Assembly: GCA_027622495.1 (NCBI GenBank) | Contig: JAQBYL010000101.1 | Span: 1 to 11,425 of the forward strand | DNA from: Pseudomonadota bacterium | GTDB taxonomy: Bacteria > Pseudomonadota > Gammaproteobacteria > Pseudomonadales > Azotimanducaceae | Reading direction: 5' to 3' | DNA length: 11,425 nt | Shown: one piece after another, positions 1-6,565 of the stretch | Position numbering within the stretch: the stretch's first letter is position 1 | Layout of the letters: each line of letters begins with the position of its first letter | Translations under genes and position numbers: made by a program | Notes under the pieces: model-generated | Told to the model about the DNA's origin: nothing | The model's input: only the letters and a program-made list of their open reading frames with translations | The model's database searches: none

Positions 1-1065
1 TTCACCGGTATCGGCGGGCAGCGGATGCTTGACGCAGGTCTGCGGCCACTCGCCTCCATTGATCAATTGTCGGTGAATGGTTTCAAAGATCCGATCAAGA
101 AGCTTCCCGCACTGATCAGACTTCTGTTTGGTCTGGTCAAAGAGTTTGAGACCAACCCACCTGACGTTTTTATTGGCGTTGACTTCAATGTATTCAATCT
201 GATTTTAGAAAGAATGTTGAAGAAAAGAGGCATCAGAACCGTTCACTATGTGTCGCCGTCTGTCTATGCATGGCGCCGTGGACGCGCCAGGTCGATCGGG
301 CGATCGGCGGACCTGCTGCTCGCTCTGTTTCCTTTTGAAGCGCACTTTTATGATCACACGTCGATAAAAGTCGCCTACGTGGGTCACCCCATGGCTGATG
401 CCATCGCTCTCGACGCTGGCAGTCCAGAACATCGAATGGCTGCACGCGAGGAACTGGGAATAGTGATTGAGGGCCCGCTGTTCGCAATTCTGCCTGGCAG
501 CAGGGCATCAGAAGTTGATCTGATGCTCGATGATTTCATCAAAGCCGCAACCATCATTCAGTCGCTGCGACCTAAGGCAGGTTTCGTATTTCCGTGCCTG
601 CATGAGTCGATCCACAACAAGGTGAAGGCTAAGCTCGACGCAAATCCGGATTTACGCGCCATGTGTTACCACGGTGATGCCCGTGTGGGTCTCACAGCCT
701 GCGATGCCGCACTGGTGAAATCTGGGACCAGCACGTTGGAGACCATGTTACTGCGGCGGCCGATGGTAGTGAGTTATCGGCTCGGTTATCTGAGTTATCA
801 GGTAGCGCGCAGGCTGTTGCGAAGCGAATTCATCGCGCTGCCGAACATCCTCGCAGGCCGGCGTTTAGTACCCGAACTGCTGCAGTTTGATGCAACACCG
901 CCGGCGCTTGCGGAAAATCTGCTCGCCGAACTGGACAAAGCGGGCGCTGAAGCCGAATACTTGAACGTGTTTGAAGACCTGCATCAGGCACTTCGTTGCG
1001 ATGCCAACGAACGTGCGGCAGATGCTGTTAATCAACTTCTGCTGGAGGCAAATGGGGCTGTTTGA
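1..1065 (+). CDS. lpxB: Lipid-A-disaccharide synthase LpxB, 5'-truncated by window edge
   Basis: LpxB (glycosyltransferase family 19) is a peripheral inner-membrane enzyme that joins UDP-2,3-diacylglucosamine and lipid X to form the lipid A disaccharide. The frame is open from base 1 (F-T-G-I-G-G-Q-R before the first ATG at 25). By alignment from memory with E. coli LpxB (382 residues), about 37 N-terminal residues, including the GETSGD loop, lie upstream, so ATG 25 is internal. Visible family motifs are HYVSPSV (244-264), GHPMADA, LPGSR, SGTSTLE, LPN-LAGR and the C-terminal ELLQ segment. Oddities: the usual MGxxEVL reads NGFKDPI (76-96), the usual IDAPDFN reads VDFNVFN (178-198), and VSPSVWAW reads VSPSVYAW. 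The position before rnhB and dnaE matches the canonical locus, so I call it the true lpxB despite this divergence. The stop at 1063-1065 overlaps rnhB by 14 bases. Confidence 0.95.
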   Translation, partial: FTGIGGQRMLDAGLRPLASIDQLSVNGFKDPIKKLPALIRLLFGLVKEFETNPPDVFIGVDFNVFNLILERMLKKRGIRTVHYVSPSVYAWRRGRARSIGRSADLLLALFPFEAHFYDHTSIKVAYVGHPMADAIALDAGSPEHRMAAREELGIVIEGPLFAILPGSRASEVDLMLDDFIKAATIIQSLRPKAGFVFPCLHESIHNKVKAKLDANPDLRAMCYHGDARVGLTACDAALVKSGTSTLETMLLRRPMVVSYRLGYLSYQVARRLLRSEFIALPNILAGRRLVPELLQFDATPPALAENLLAELDKAGAEAEYLNVFEDLHQALRCDANERAADAVNQLLLEANGAV

Positions 1066-1699
1066 CGCTATGGCATGCTGCTTGATTGCCGGTGTTGATG
1101 AGGCCGGGCGAGGACCGCTGGCCGGGCCCGTTGTCGCCGGTGCGGTGATTCTCTGCCAGACCCGATCTATCACAGGTCTTCGTGATTCTAAAAAACTGAC
1201 CGAAGCTCAACGCAATACCCTGGCGCTGGAAATCAGGCACAGGGCGCTTGCAGTGGGTGTTGGTCAGGCCAGTGTCGAAGAAATTGATGAATTCAACATT
1301 CTGCGCGCCAGCCACCTGGCCATGCGCCGGGCGATCGGCAATCTTTCGTTGCCACCGGATCTGGTGTTAGTGGACGGGAACCTGCTGCCACCACTCACCT
1401 GTCCGGCCATTGCGCTGGTAAAAGGTGATGATCGAATTGATGCCATCAGCGCGGGTGCAATTCTTGCCAAGACCGAACGTGACCGGCAGATGAAGGTTCT
1501 GGCAGAACTCTATCCGCAATACGGTTTTGCTGAGCACAAAGGCTACGCGACACGTGCACATCTTGCGGCACTGAAAAAACACGGCCCATCGCCCATCCAC
1601 CGTCGCTCATTCGCCCCCGTGCGTGAGGCGGATGGTCATGCCCGCCAGGCTCACTGTTTGCGTCACGCACTACACTCGGGGTCGCGGCGACATGAGTGA
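1052..1699 (+). CDS. rnhB: Ribonuclease HII
   Basis: RNase HII cuts the RNA strand of RNA-DNA hybrids and starts removal of single misincorporated ribonucleotides. The start at 1052 gives 215 residues and places the metal-binding acidic residues at D16, E17, D108 and D126, the same numbers as in E. coli RNase HII. A GGAGG lies at 1044-1048, only 3 bases before this ATG. The next ATG at 1070 is a weaker alternative, and the open frame extending back to 971 lies inside lpxB and should be ignored. Other motifs are GVDEAGRGPLAG, DSKKL, HKGY and HRRSF. The protein ends with about 17 extra residues beyond the usual end, rich in His and Arg, encoded just before and across the dnaE start. The ATGAGTGA junction gives an 8-base overlap with dnaE and suggests translational coupling. 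Confidence 0.96.
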   Translation: MGLFDAMACCLIAGVDEAGRGPLAGPVVAGAVILCQTRSITGLRDSKKLTEAQRNTLALEIRHRALAVGVGQASVEEIDEFNILRASHLAMRRAIGNLSLPPDLVLVDGNLLPPLTCPAIALVKGDDRIDAISAGAILAKTERDRQMKVLAELYPQYGFAEHKGYATRAHLAALKKHGPSPIHRRSFAPVREADGHARQAHCLRHALHSGSRRHE

Positions 1700-4600
1700 G
1701 GGATTTGTTCATCTGCGGGTGCACAGCGAATTCTCGCTTGCCGATGGTCTGGTCAAAGTGCCGGGTCTTGTAGGTCGGGTACGCGAGCAGGGCATGCCGG
1801 CAGTCGCGCTCACCGATCGGGCCAACCTGTTTGCACTGGTGAAGTTCTATTCCAAGTGTCTTTCAGAAGGGGTCAAGCCGATCATCGGCGTCGATCTGCA
1901 ATATGCAACCGCGCAAGGGGATGCACGACTTACTTTGCTCGCCATGAACAACGTTGGATACCGGCATCTGATTGAGCTCGTCTCCAATGCCTACATCGGG
2001 CACGGCGAACGCAGCAGAGTGAGTGAGGCAGATATTTTTGCCCATAATGAAGGGCTCTTGTGTCTTGGCGGTCACGCTGATGGAGAGATCGGTCAGCGTC
2101 TGGCCAGATCAGATGTCGTGGGTGCGGTTGCGGTTCTGGATCGCTGGCTCACGGTGTTCGGGGATCGGTTTTACCTGGAGGTCCAACGAACCGGGCGACC
2201 AGCCGATGAGCGCCATCTGCGCGCAGCCCTCGCTCTGGCGGTGGATGCACATGTCCCACTGGTTGCGACCAACGAGGTGTGTTTTCTCCGGCCAGAGGAC
2301 TTTGAAGCGCACGAAAGCCGGGTCTGCATACACGAAAGTCGTGTGCTTGATGATCCGCGTCGCGAGCGCCGCTATAGCGATCAGCAGTACCTGAAATCAC
2401 CGGCACAGATGCGCGATCTGTTTGCCGATCTGCCCGAAGCACTCGACAACACACTGGCCATCGCAATGCGCTGCAGTGCAACGATCGGGCTGGGCCAGTA
2501 CTTTCTGCCGAACTATCCGATCCCGACCGGGGAAACGCTGGAGGGCTATCTGCAGCGCGAAGCCCGCGATGGCCTGCAGGCACGCATCGATCAACTCACC
2601 GCCTTTGATGAGTATGAGATCGATCGGAGTGTCTATGACGAGCGGCTTGCGTATGAGCTCAACATCATCAATCAAATGGGTTTTCCCGGTTATTTCCTGA
2701 TTGTGATGGAGTTTATTGCCTGGGCTAAACAGAGTCAGATCCCGGTTGGGCCCGGTCGTGGGTCGGGTGCCGGTTCGCTGGTCGCCTACAGCCTGGGGAT
2801 CACCGATCTTGATCCGATCTACCACGATCTGCTTTTTGAGCGCTTTCTCAATCCGGAACGGGTATCCATGCCGGACTTTGACGTGGACTTCTGCATGGAG
2901 GGTCGTGACGCCGTGATCCAGCATGTGAGCGAACGCTACGGTGTAGATTCAGTGAGCCAGATCATTACCTTTGGCACCATGGCTGCAAAGGCTGTCGTGC
3001 GCGACGTCGCACGGGTGCAGGGTAAGCCCTACGGCCTTGCCGATCGGTTATCGAAACTGATCCCGGGCGAACCCGGTATGACCCTGGCTAAAGCCGTAGA
3101 GCAGGTCAGCGAACTTCGAGCTTTCATTGAGGAAAACGAAGAAGTCGGCGAGATCATGGAGATGGCCTACCAGCTGGAAGGCATTGTCCGCAACGTGGGT
3201 CGACATGCTGGTGGTGTGGTCATCGCACCCAGTGCACTGACAGAGTTTGTTCCACTTTATGTTGATGAGATGAGCTCAGGCCTTGTCTCCCAGTTCGACA
3301 AAGACGATGTCGAACAGGTGGGTCTGGTGAAGTTCGACTTCCTCGGTTTGAAGACGTTGACGGTCATCGACTGGGCGGTGCGGGATGTCAACGCAACGCT
3401 GCGTGAGGGCGCCACACCACTTGTCACCGAACGACTGCCCATGGATGACCCGGAGACATTCGAGCTCCTCAAAGCCGGTGACACCACCGGCGTATTTCAG
3501 CTCGAATCCCGTGGCATGAAAGATCTGATTCGACGGCTGAAACCCGACAATTTCAACGACATCGTTGCCCTGGTCGCACTGTTCCGGCCGGGTCCTCTGC
3601 AGTCCGGTGCAGACACCGACTACATCAATCGCAAACAGCGCCTGGCGAAAGTGGAGTACCCACACCCATCCCTGGAACCGGTGCTGAATGGAACCTACGG
3701 CGTGGTGCTTTACCAGGAGCAGGTCATGCAGATCGCCCAGGTGCTGGCCGGGTTCAGCCTGGGTCAGGCTGATCTGCTGCGTCGGGCGATGGGCAAGAAA
3801 AAACCTGAAGAAATGGCCAAGGTTCGCCAACAGTTTCTCGAAGGGACGCAAGTTAACAATGTAAATGAAAAACTGGCGAACGAGATCTTCGACCTCATGG
3901 AGAAGTTTGCGGGCTATGCATTCAACAAGTCGCATTCCGCCACTTATGCGATGGTCTCGCTGCAGACGGCGTACCTGAAGTGCCATTATCCAGCTCAGTT
4001 CATGGCTGCGACCCTGTCGGCAGACATGCAGAACATCGACAAGGTAGTCACCCTGGTCGATGAAGTCCGACGCATGAATCTGCACCTGCTGCCACCCAGT
4101 GTGAATGTCAGTGCGTTTCGTTTCAGTGCCCGTGAAAATGCCGTCGTGTATGGCCTCGGCGCAGTTCGTGGGGTGGGCGAAGGTCCGGTCAGCGCGATCA
4201 TTGAAGCCCGTGAACTGGGCGGTGCGTTTCGCGATCTCACCGATTTCTGCGCGCGCCTGGAACCAAAAAAGATCAACAAGCGGGTGGTGGATGCACTGAT
4301 CCGGTCGGGGGCTATGGATGAACTGGCGGGTTCCGGGGCCGATGACCTGGGTGTGGTGCGGGCTCGACTGCTCGCGCAGATGCCTTCTGCGATGCAAGGG
4401 GCGCTGCAATCGGCGCGTGATCAGGAGATCGGCATCACCGACATGTTTGGTGATGTGGCAGCGGAGCCCCTGGCACCGGTCCCGCATCAGCCGTTTGTCG
4501 CGTTATCTGAGAAAGAACGGCTCGAAGGAGAAAAGGACACGCTGGGGCTTTACCTGACCGGACATCCGATCGAAGCCTATCTCGATGAGATCGCTCACTT

Positions 4601-5150
4601 TGGCAGTTGCCGGATCAGTGATGCGAGACCGCAGAAATCCAGCCAGGTGTTTGCTGGTCTGGTGGTTTCAGCCCGTGTGGTTCGATCGCGGAGGGGCGAT
4701 ATGGGGATTGTTACCCTGGATGATCGCTCAGGCCGTATGGAGGTATCGATGTTTTCTGACGTCTATGCCCAGGAAGGGCGCAAGCTCGTTAAGGATTCGG
4801 TCATCGTGGTCGAAGGAGAAACATCGAATGACGAGTTCAGTGGAACCGTCAAGCTGCGGGCTGAGCGTGTTTACACCATGGTGGAGGCGCGGCAGCGCTT
4901 CTCAAAGGGGGTGCGTATCAACTTCTGCGACCGCAGTGTGCCAGCCGACCTGCCGGGTCGTCTGCAGCGTCTGTTAACGCCCTATCGTGTACATGGGGCG
5001 GGTTGTCTGGTCGGCGTTGACTATTCCACCGCCGAAGCCGTTGGTTGCATCTATCTCGGACCGCACTGGCGGGTTCAGGTGAGCGATGAATTGCTGCTTC
5101 GTCTTGCAGAGGAATTCGGCCAGGATCGTGTCTCGCTGAAATATGCCTGA
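1692..5150 (+). CDS. dnaE: DNA polymerase III alpha subunit (replicative polymerase)
   Basis: This is the catalytic subunit of the chromosomal replicase, working with the beta clamp, epsilon proofreader and tau. The start at 1692 gives 1152 residues (E. coli 1160) and the family N-terminus MSEGFVHLRVHSEFS; the frame reaching back to 1623 lies inside rnhB. In order: PHP domain (about 1-275, with H-L-R-V-H), palm and thumb with GPGRGSGAGSL, and the catalytic aspartates D395 and D397 in PDFDVDF and D549 in KFDFLGL (E. coli D401, D403, D555). Fingers follow (QLESRGMKDLI, ALFRPGPLQSG, YGVVLYQEQVMQIA, RRAMGKKKPEEM, FAGYAFNKSHSA), then the HhH region, an OB fold from about residue 985 and the C-terminal tau-binding domain. 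The internal clamp-binding peptide, QADMF in E. coli, reads ITDMF (residues 915-919, bases 4434-4448), losing the key glutamine. The stop overlaps tilS by 8 bases; accA, usual next neighbour, is absent. Confidence 0.98.
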   Translation: MSEGFVHLRVHSEFSLADGLVKVPGLVGRVREQGMPAVALTDRANLFALVKFYSKCLSEGVKPIIGVDLQYATAQGDARLTLLAMNNVGYRHLIELVSNAYIGHGERSRVSEADIFAHNEGLLCLGGHADGEIGQRLARSDVVGAVAVLDRWLTVFGDRFYLEVQRTGRPADERHLRAALALAVDAHVPLVATNEVCFLRPEDFEAHESRVCIHESRVLDDPRRERRYSDQQYLKSPAQMRDLFADLPEALDNTLAIAMRCSATIGLGQYFLPNYPIPTGETLEGYLQREARDGLQARIDQLTAFDEYEIDRSVYDERLAYELNIINQMGFPGYFLIVMEFIAWAKQSQIPVGPGRGSGAGSLVAYSLGITDLDPIYHDLLFERFLNPERVSMPDFDVDFCMEGRDAVIQHVSERYGVDSVSQIITFGTMAAKAVVRDVARVQGKPYGLADRLSKLIPGEPGMTLAKAVEQVSELRAFIEENEEVGEIMEMAYQLEGIVRNVGRHAGGVVIAPSALTEFVPLYVDEMSSGLVSQFDKDDVEQVGLVKFDFLGLKTLTVIDWAVRDVNATLREGATPLVTERLPMDDPETFELLKAGDTTGVFQLESRGMKDLIRRLKPDNFNDIVALVALFRPGPLQSGADTDYINRKQRLAKVEYPHPSLEPVLNGTYGVVLYQEQVMQIAQVLAGFSLGQADLLRRAMGKKKPEEMAKVRQQFLEGTQVNNVNEKLANEIFDLMEKFAGYAFNKSHSATYAMVSLQTAYLKCHYPAQFMAATLSADMQNIDKVVTLVDEVRRMNLHLLPPSVNVSAFRFSARENAVVYGLGAVRGVGEGPVSAIIEARELGGAFRDLTDFCARLEPKKINKRVVDALIRSGAMDELAGSGADDLGVVRARLLAQMPSAMQGALQSARDQEIGITDMFGDVAAEPLAPVPHQPFVALSEKERLEGEKDTLGLYLTGHPIEAYLDEIAHFGSCRISDARPQKSSQVFAGLVVSARVVRSRRGDMGIVTLDDRSGRMEVSMFSDVYAQEGRKLVKDSVIVVEGETSNDEFSGTVKLRAERVYTMVEARQRFSKGVRINFCDRSVPADLPGRLQRLLTPYRVHGAGCLVGVDYSTAEAVGCIYLGPHWRVQVSDELLLRLAEEFGQDRVSLKYA

Positions 5151-6393
5151 CCAGGTTCTTGTGGACGCTGTGAACACGGCGGTCTCATCGGTCGGGGATC
5201 TCGAGCCTGAAGGCCGGATCTGGGTGGGCTTCAGTGGCGGGGCTGATTCAACAGCGCTGCTCCTGGCCTGCCAGGCCGCCTTTCCGGACCGGGTCTGCGC
5301 AATTCATGTGGATCATCAGCTTCAATCGGCTTCGGCAGATTGGGTGCGGCACTGCGTGGAGTTCGCTACATCGCGGCGGATTCCCATCGAAACCCGTGCG
5401 GTGTCCGTGTCGGTGGGCAACGTTGAAGGCGCTGCGCGCGCCGCCCGTTATCAGGTGTTTGATGATCTGGTTGGCCCTGGTGAGATACTGCTGCTTGCGC
5501 ATCACCGCAACGACCAGAGCGAAACGTTGCTGCTGCGGCTGTTTCAGGGCAGGGGTCTGGTGCCCATGGCGCAGGTCCGACGTCTGCGGTCCGGCGCGGT
5601 AGTCTCTCGCCCGTTCCTTAAGATTCAAGGCGACCATCTGCGATCAGCGCTGAAACAGGAGGGTATTGCCTGGCTCAGTGACCCGAGCAACGAAAGCGAC
5701 GGGCTCGATCGCAACTTTCTGCGCAATCAGGTGCTGCCGATCATTCGCCAACGCTGGCCTGATGTCGATCAGCGTCTGGACCGGGTCGCCAGCTACAGCG
5801 AGGCGTTGGAGAATCTGGCAGCTCGCGGGCACGGTGAGTCGATCGGGATCGATGAGCTGCGCGATGTTCCGCCGGTTCAGGCCAGTGTGGATCTGCGTTT
5901 GTGGTTACGAAAGCTCGGAGAGTTCCAGGTCACAGATCGCGCGTTGATCGACTACCTGCAGCAGGTGGCGAGTGGAACCGATCGCCAACCGAATCTCAAG
6001 CTGCACAATGGATCCCTCAAGCGCTATCGCGAACGGATCTACTACGTTCGCGAGATTCCCGGCCACGCGGCACACTACTCCTGCGAGCCACCAGCAGCAC
6101 TCGCGCTACCGCATGGCAGCCTGAAGATCAGCGCGGTGGCAAGTGGCGGTTTTGCGTTGAACAAATCACTCGAGATCTGTTTCGATCAGCTCAAGGCACG
6201 GATTGTTCTGTCTGGCGGAAGCAAAACCGCCGCAAGGGTGCTTTCCGAAGGGGGCATACCGCCGTGGCTCCGGCCCCATTACCCGTTGCTGTTCAGTGAC
6301 GGGGTGTTGATTGCCATCCCAGGCCTTGCACATCACCAGCGCACCGGTCCCGGCTGGGTTGCACAATGGCGTTTCGACGCGGGTTCGCCCTGA
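5143..6393 (+). CDS. tilS: tRNA(Ile)-lysidine synthetase
   Basis: TilS uses ATP to attach lysine to C34 of the CAU-anticodon tRNA-Ile, changing its decoding from AUG to AUA; it is essential in most bacteria. The product has 416 residues (E. coli 432). It shows the PP-loop SGGADS at residues 31-36, AIHVDHQL, then HHRNDQSET (about 120-128), DPSN and DRNFLRNQVLP in the N-terminal half, and the C-terminal domain ending in GIPPWLRPHYPLLF. Two departures: the near-invariant DDQ of the nucleotide-binding motif reads NDQ (N123), and the usual LKK-type basic stretch after the C-terminal GG reads KTAARVL (361-367). The fold is otherwise intact, so I expect a working enzyme. ATG lies in ATGCCTGA, overlapping the dnaE stop by 8 bases with no clear ribosome binding site, pointing to coupling. 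The 3' end lies in a long inverted repeat (6320-6406). Confidence 0.95.
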   Translation: MPDQVLVDAVNTAVSSVGDLEPEGRIWVGFSGGADSTALLLACQAAFPDRVCAIHVDHQLQSASADWVRHCVEFATSRRIPIETRAVSVSVGNVEGAARAARYQVFDDLVGPGEILLLAHHRNDQSETLLLRLFQGRGLVPMAQVRRLRSGAVVSRPFLKIQGDHLRSALKQEGIAWLSDPSNESDGLDRNFLRNQVLPIIRQRWPDVDQRLDRVASYSEALENLAARGHGESIGIDELRDVPPVQASVDLRLWLRKLGEFQVTDRALIDYLQQVASGTDRQPNLKLHNGSLKRYRERIYYVREIPGHAAHYSCEPPAALALPHGSLKISAVASGGFALNKSLEICFDQLKARIVLSGGSKTAARVLSEGGIPPWLRPHYPLLFSDGVLIAIPGLAHHQRTGPGWVAQWRFDAGSP

Positions 6394-6406
6394 TGTGCAA
6401 GGTTTG
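6320..6406 (+). repeat. Long inverted repeat across the tilS stop codon, folding as a cloverleaf-like RNA
   Basis: Bases 6324-6335 (CCTTGCACATCA) are exactly complementary to 6391-6402 (TGATGTGCAAGG). Two G-U pairs plus an A-U and a C-G extend the stem to 16 pairs (6320-6335 with 6391-6406). The enclosed 55 bases form three more short stems: 6336-6340 with 6353-6357 (CCAGC/GCTGG), 6369-6372 with 6377-6380 (loop TTCG) and 6381-6383 with 6388-6390 (loop TTCG). The outer stem abuts the first and third inner stems, and the second and third abut each other, leaving only 6358-6368 unpaired at the junction. The tilS stop TGA is the first codon of the 3' arm. No T run follows, so it is not a standard intrinsic terminator. 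It might mark mRNA processing or a 3' end. Function is inference. Confidence 0.55.
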
Positions 6407-6478
6407 AGTACCCATGATCAGGCAGATGAGCTACCGTGACGTCTCACAGACTTTTATGCCTCATCGCGAGATGTTTGA

Positions 6479-6507
6479 TTGTGGAGGGCAGGGCCTTTTG
6501 CTATCGT
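6479..6507 (+). promoter_or_regulatory. Candidate sigma-70 promoter for pyrG with extended -10
   Basis: TGCTATCGT at 6499-6507 gives an extended -10 (TG, one base, then TATCGT, 4 of 6 matches to TATAAT). A weak -35, TTGTGG at 6479-6484, lies 17 bases upstream. The normal -10 to start distance puts +1 near 6514, in the CCC of 6513-6515. Placement is a consensus match only and other positions are possible, but it is the best candidate in the only long spacer. Confidence 0.4.
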
Positions 6508-6513
6508 GCAATC

Positions 6514-6560
6514 CCATCTTGCGTATGTGTTTCCACATGCCGATTACGCTGACAAGATGG
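6514..6560 (+). promoter_or_regulatory. pyrG leader hairpin that would cover the ribosome binding site
   Basis: CCATCTTG (6514-6521) is perfectly complementary to CAAGATGG (6553-6560). Inside it, CGTA (6522-6525) can pair with TACG (6545-6548) around a 4-base bulge, or 6523-6529 can pair with 6534-6540 as a 7-bp hairpin with loop TTTC. The 3' arm contains AAGATGG, the only Shine-Dalgarno-like sequence before the pyrG ATG at 6566, so the closed stem would block initiation. The 5' arm starts at the predicted transcription start. In enterobacterial pyrC and pyrD, a C start at high CTP gives a complete RBS-blocking hairpin, whereas a start 2-3 bases downstream cannot form it. The layout here matches; the function is inferred. 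Confidence 0.5.
6554..6560 (+). promoter_or_regulatory. Shine-Dalgarno-like sequence of pyrG, inside the hairpin arm
   Basis: AAGATGG matches AAGGAGG at 5 of 7 positions and lies 5 bases before ATG 6566. It fixes that start and falls wholly within the 3' arm of the leader inverted repeat. Confidence 0.5.
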
Positions 6561-6565
6561 TGTAA

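Larger units (their letters stand above)
6394..6565 (+). other. Only substantial intergenic region (tilS-pyrG)
   Basis: This 172-base spacer holds the last part of the tilS inverted repeat (to 6406), a stretch with only weak pairing (6407-6478), a candidate promoter (6479-6507) and the structured pyrG leader (6514-6565). A GATGAG/CTCATC pair (6425-6430, 6460-6465) and a 4-bp GTGA/TCAC hairpin followed by TTTT (6436-6455) are present but too weak to call a terminator. No small reading frame with a convincing start is visible. The absence of overlap here, unlike all other joints except pyrG-eno, suggests a transcription unit boundary. Confidence 0.6.

Noticed and set aside
971..1051. Upstream extension of rnhB
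   Set aside because: The extra 27 residues lie inside lpxB and have no family match; the start at 1052 reproduces the E. coli catalytic residue numbering exactly.
1623..1691. Upstream extension of dnaE
   Set aside because: The extra 23 residues lie inside rnhB, while MSEGFVHLRVHS at 1692 is the standard family N-terminus.
3276..4487. Long minus-strand open frame (403 codons) within dnaE
   Set aside because: It is fully antisense to conserved DnaE polymerase and fingers coding sequence, resembles no protein family I know, and has no separate promoter or ribosome site. It reflects codon bias of the + strand gene.
6361..6406. tRNA gene suggested by the cloverleaf shape and a GGTTCG-like loop
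   Set aside because: The closing stem is 16 bp rather than 7, arm sizes do not fit a tRNA, there is no anticodon arm with a 7-base loop and no CCA end, and most of it is tilS coding sequence.
6436..6455. Hairpin plus TTTT after tilS as an intrinsic terminator
   Set aside because: The stem is only 4 bp (GTGA/TCAC), weak, and separated from the four T residues; it is not convincing.
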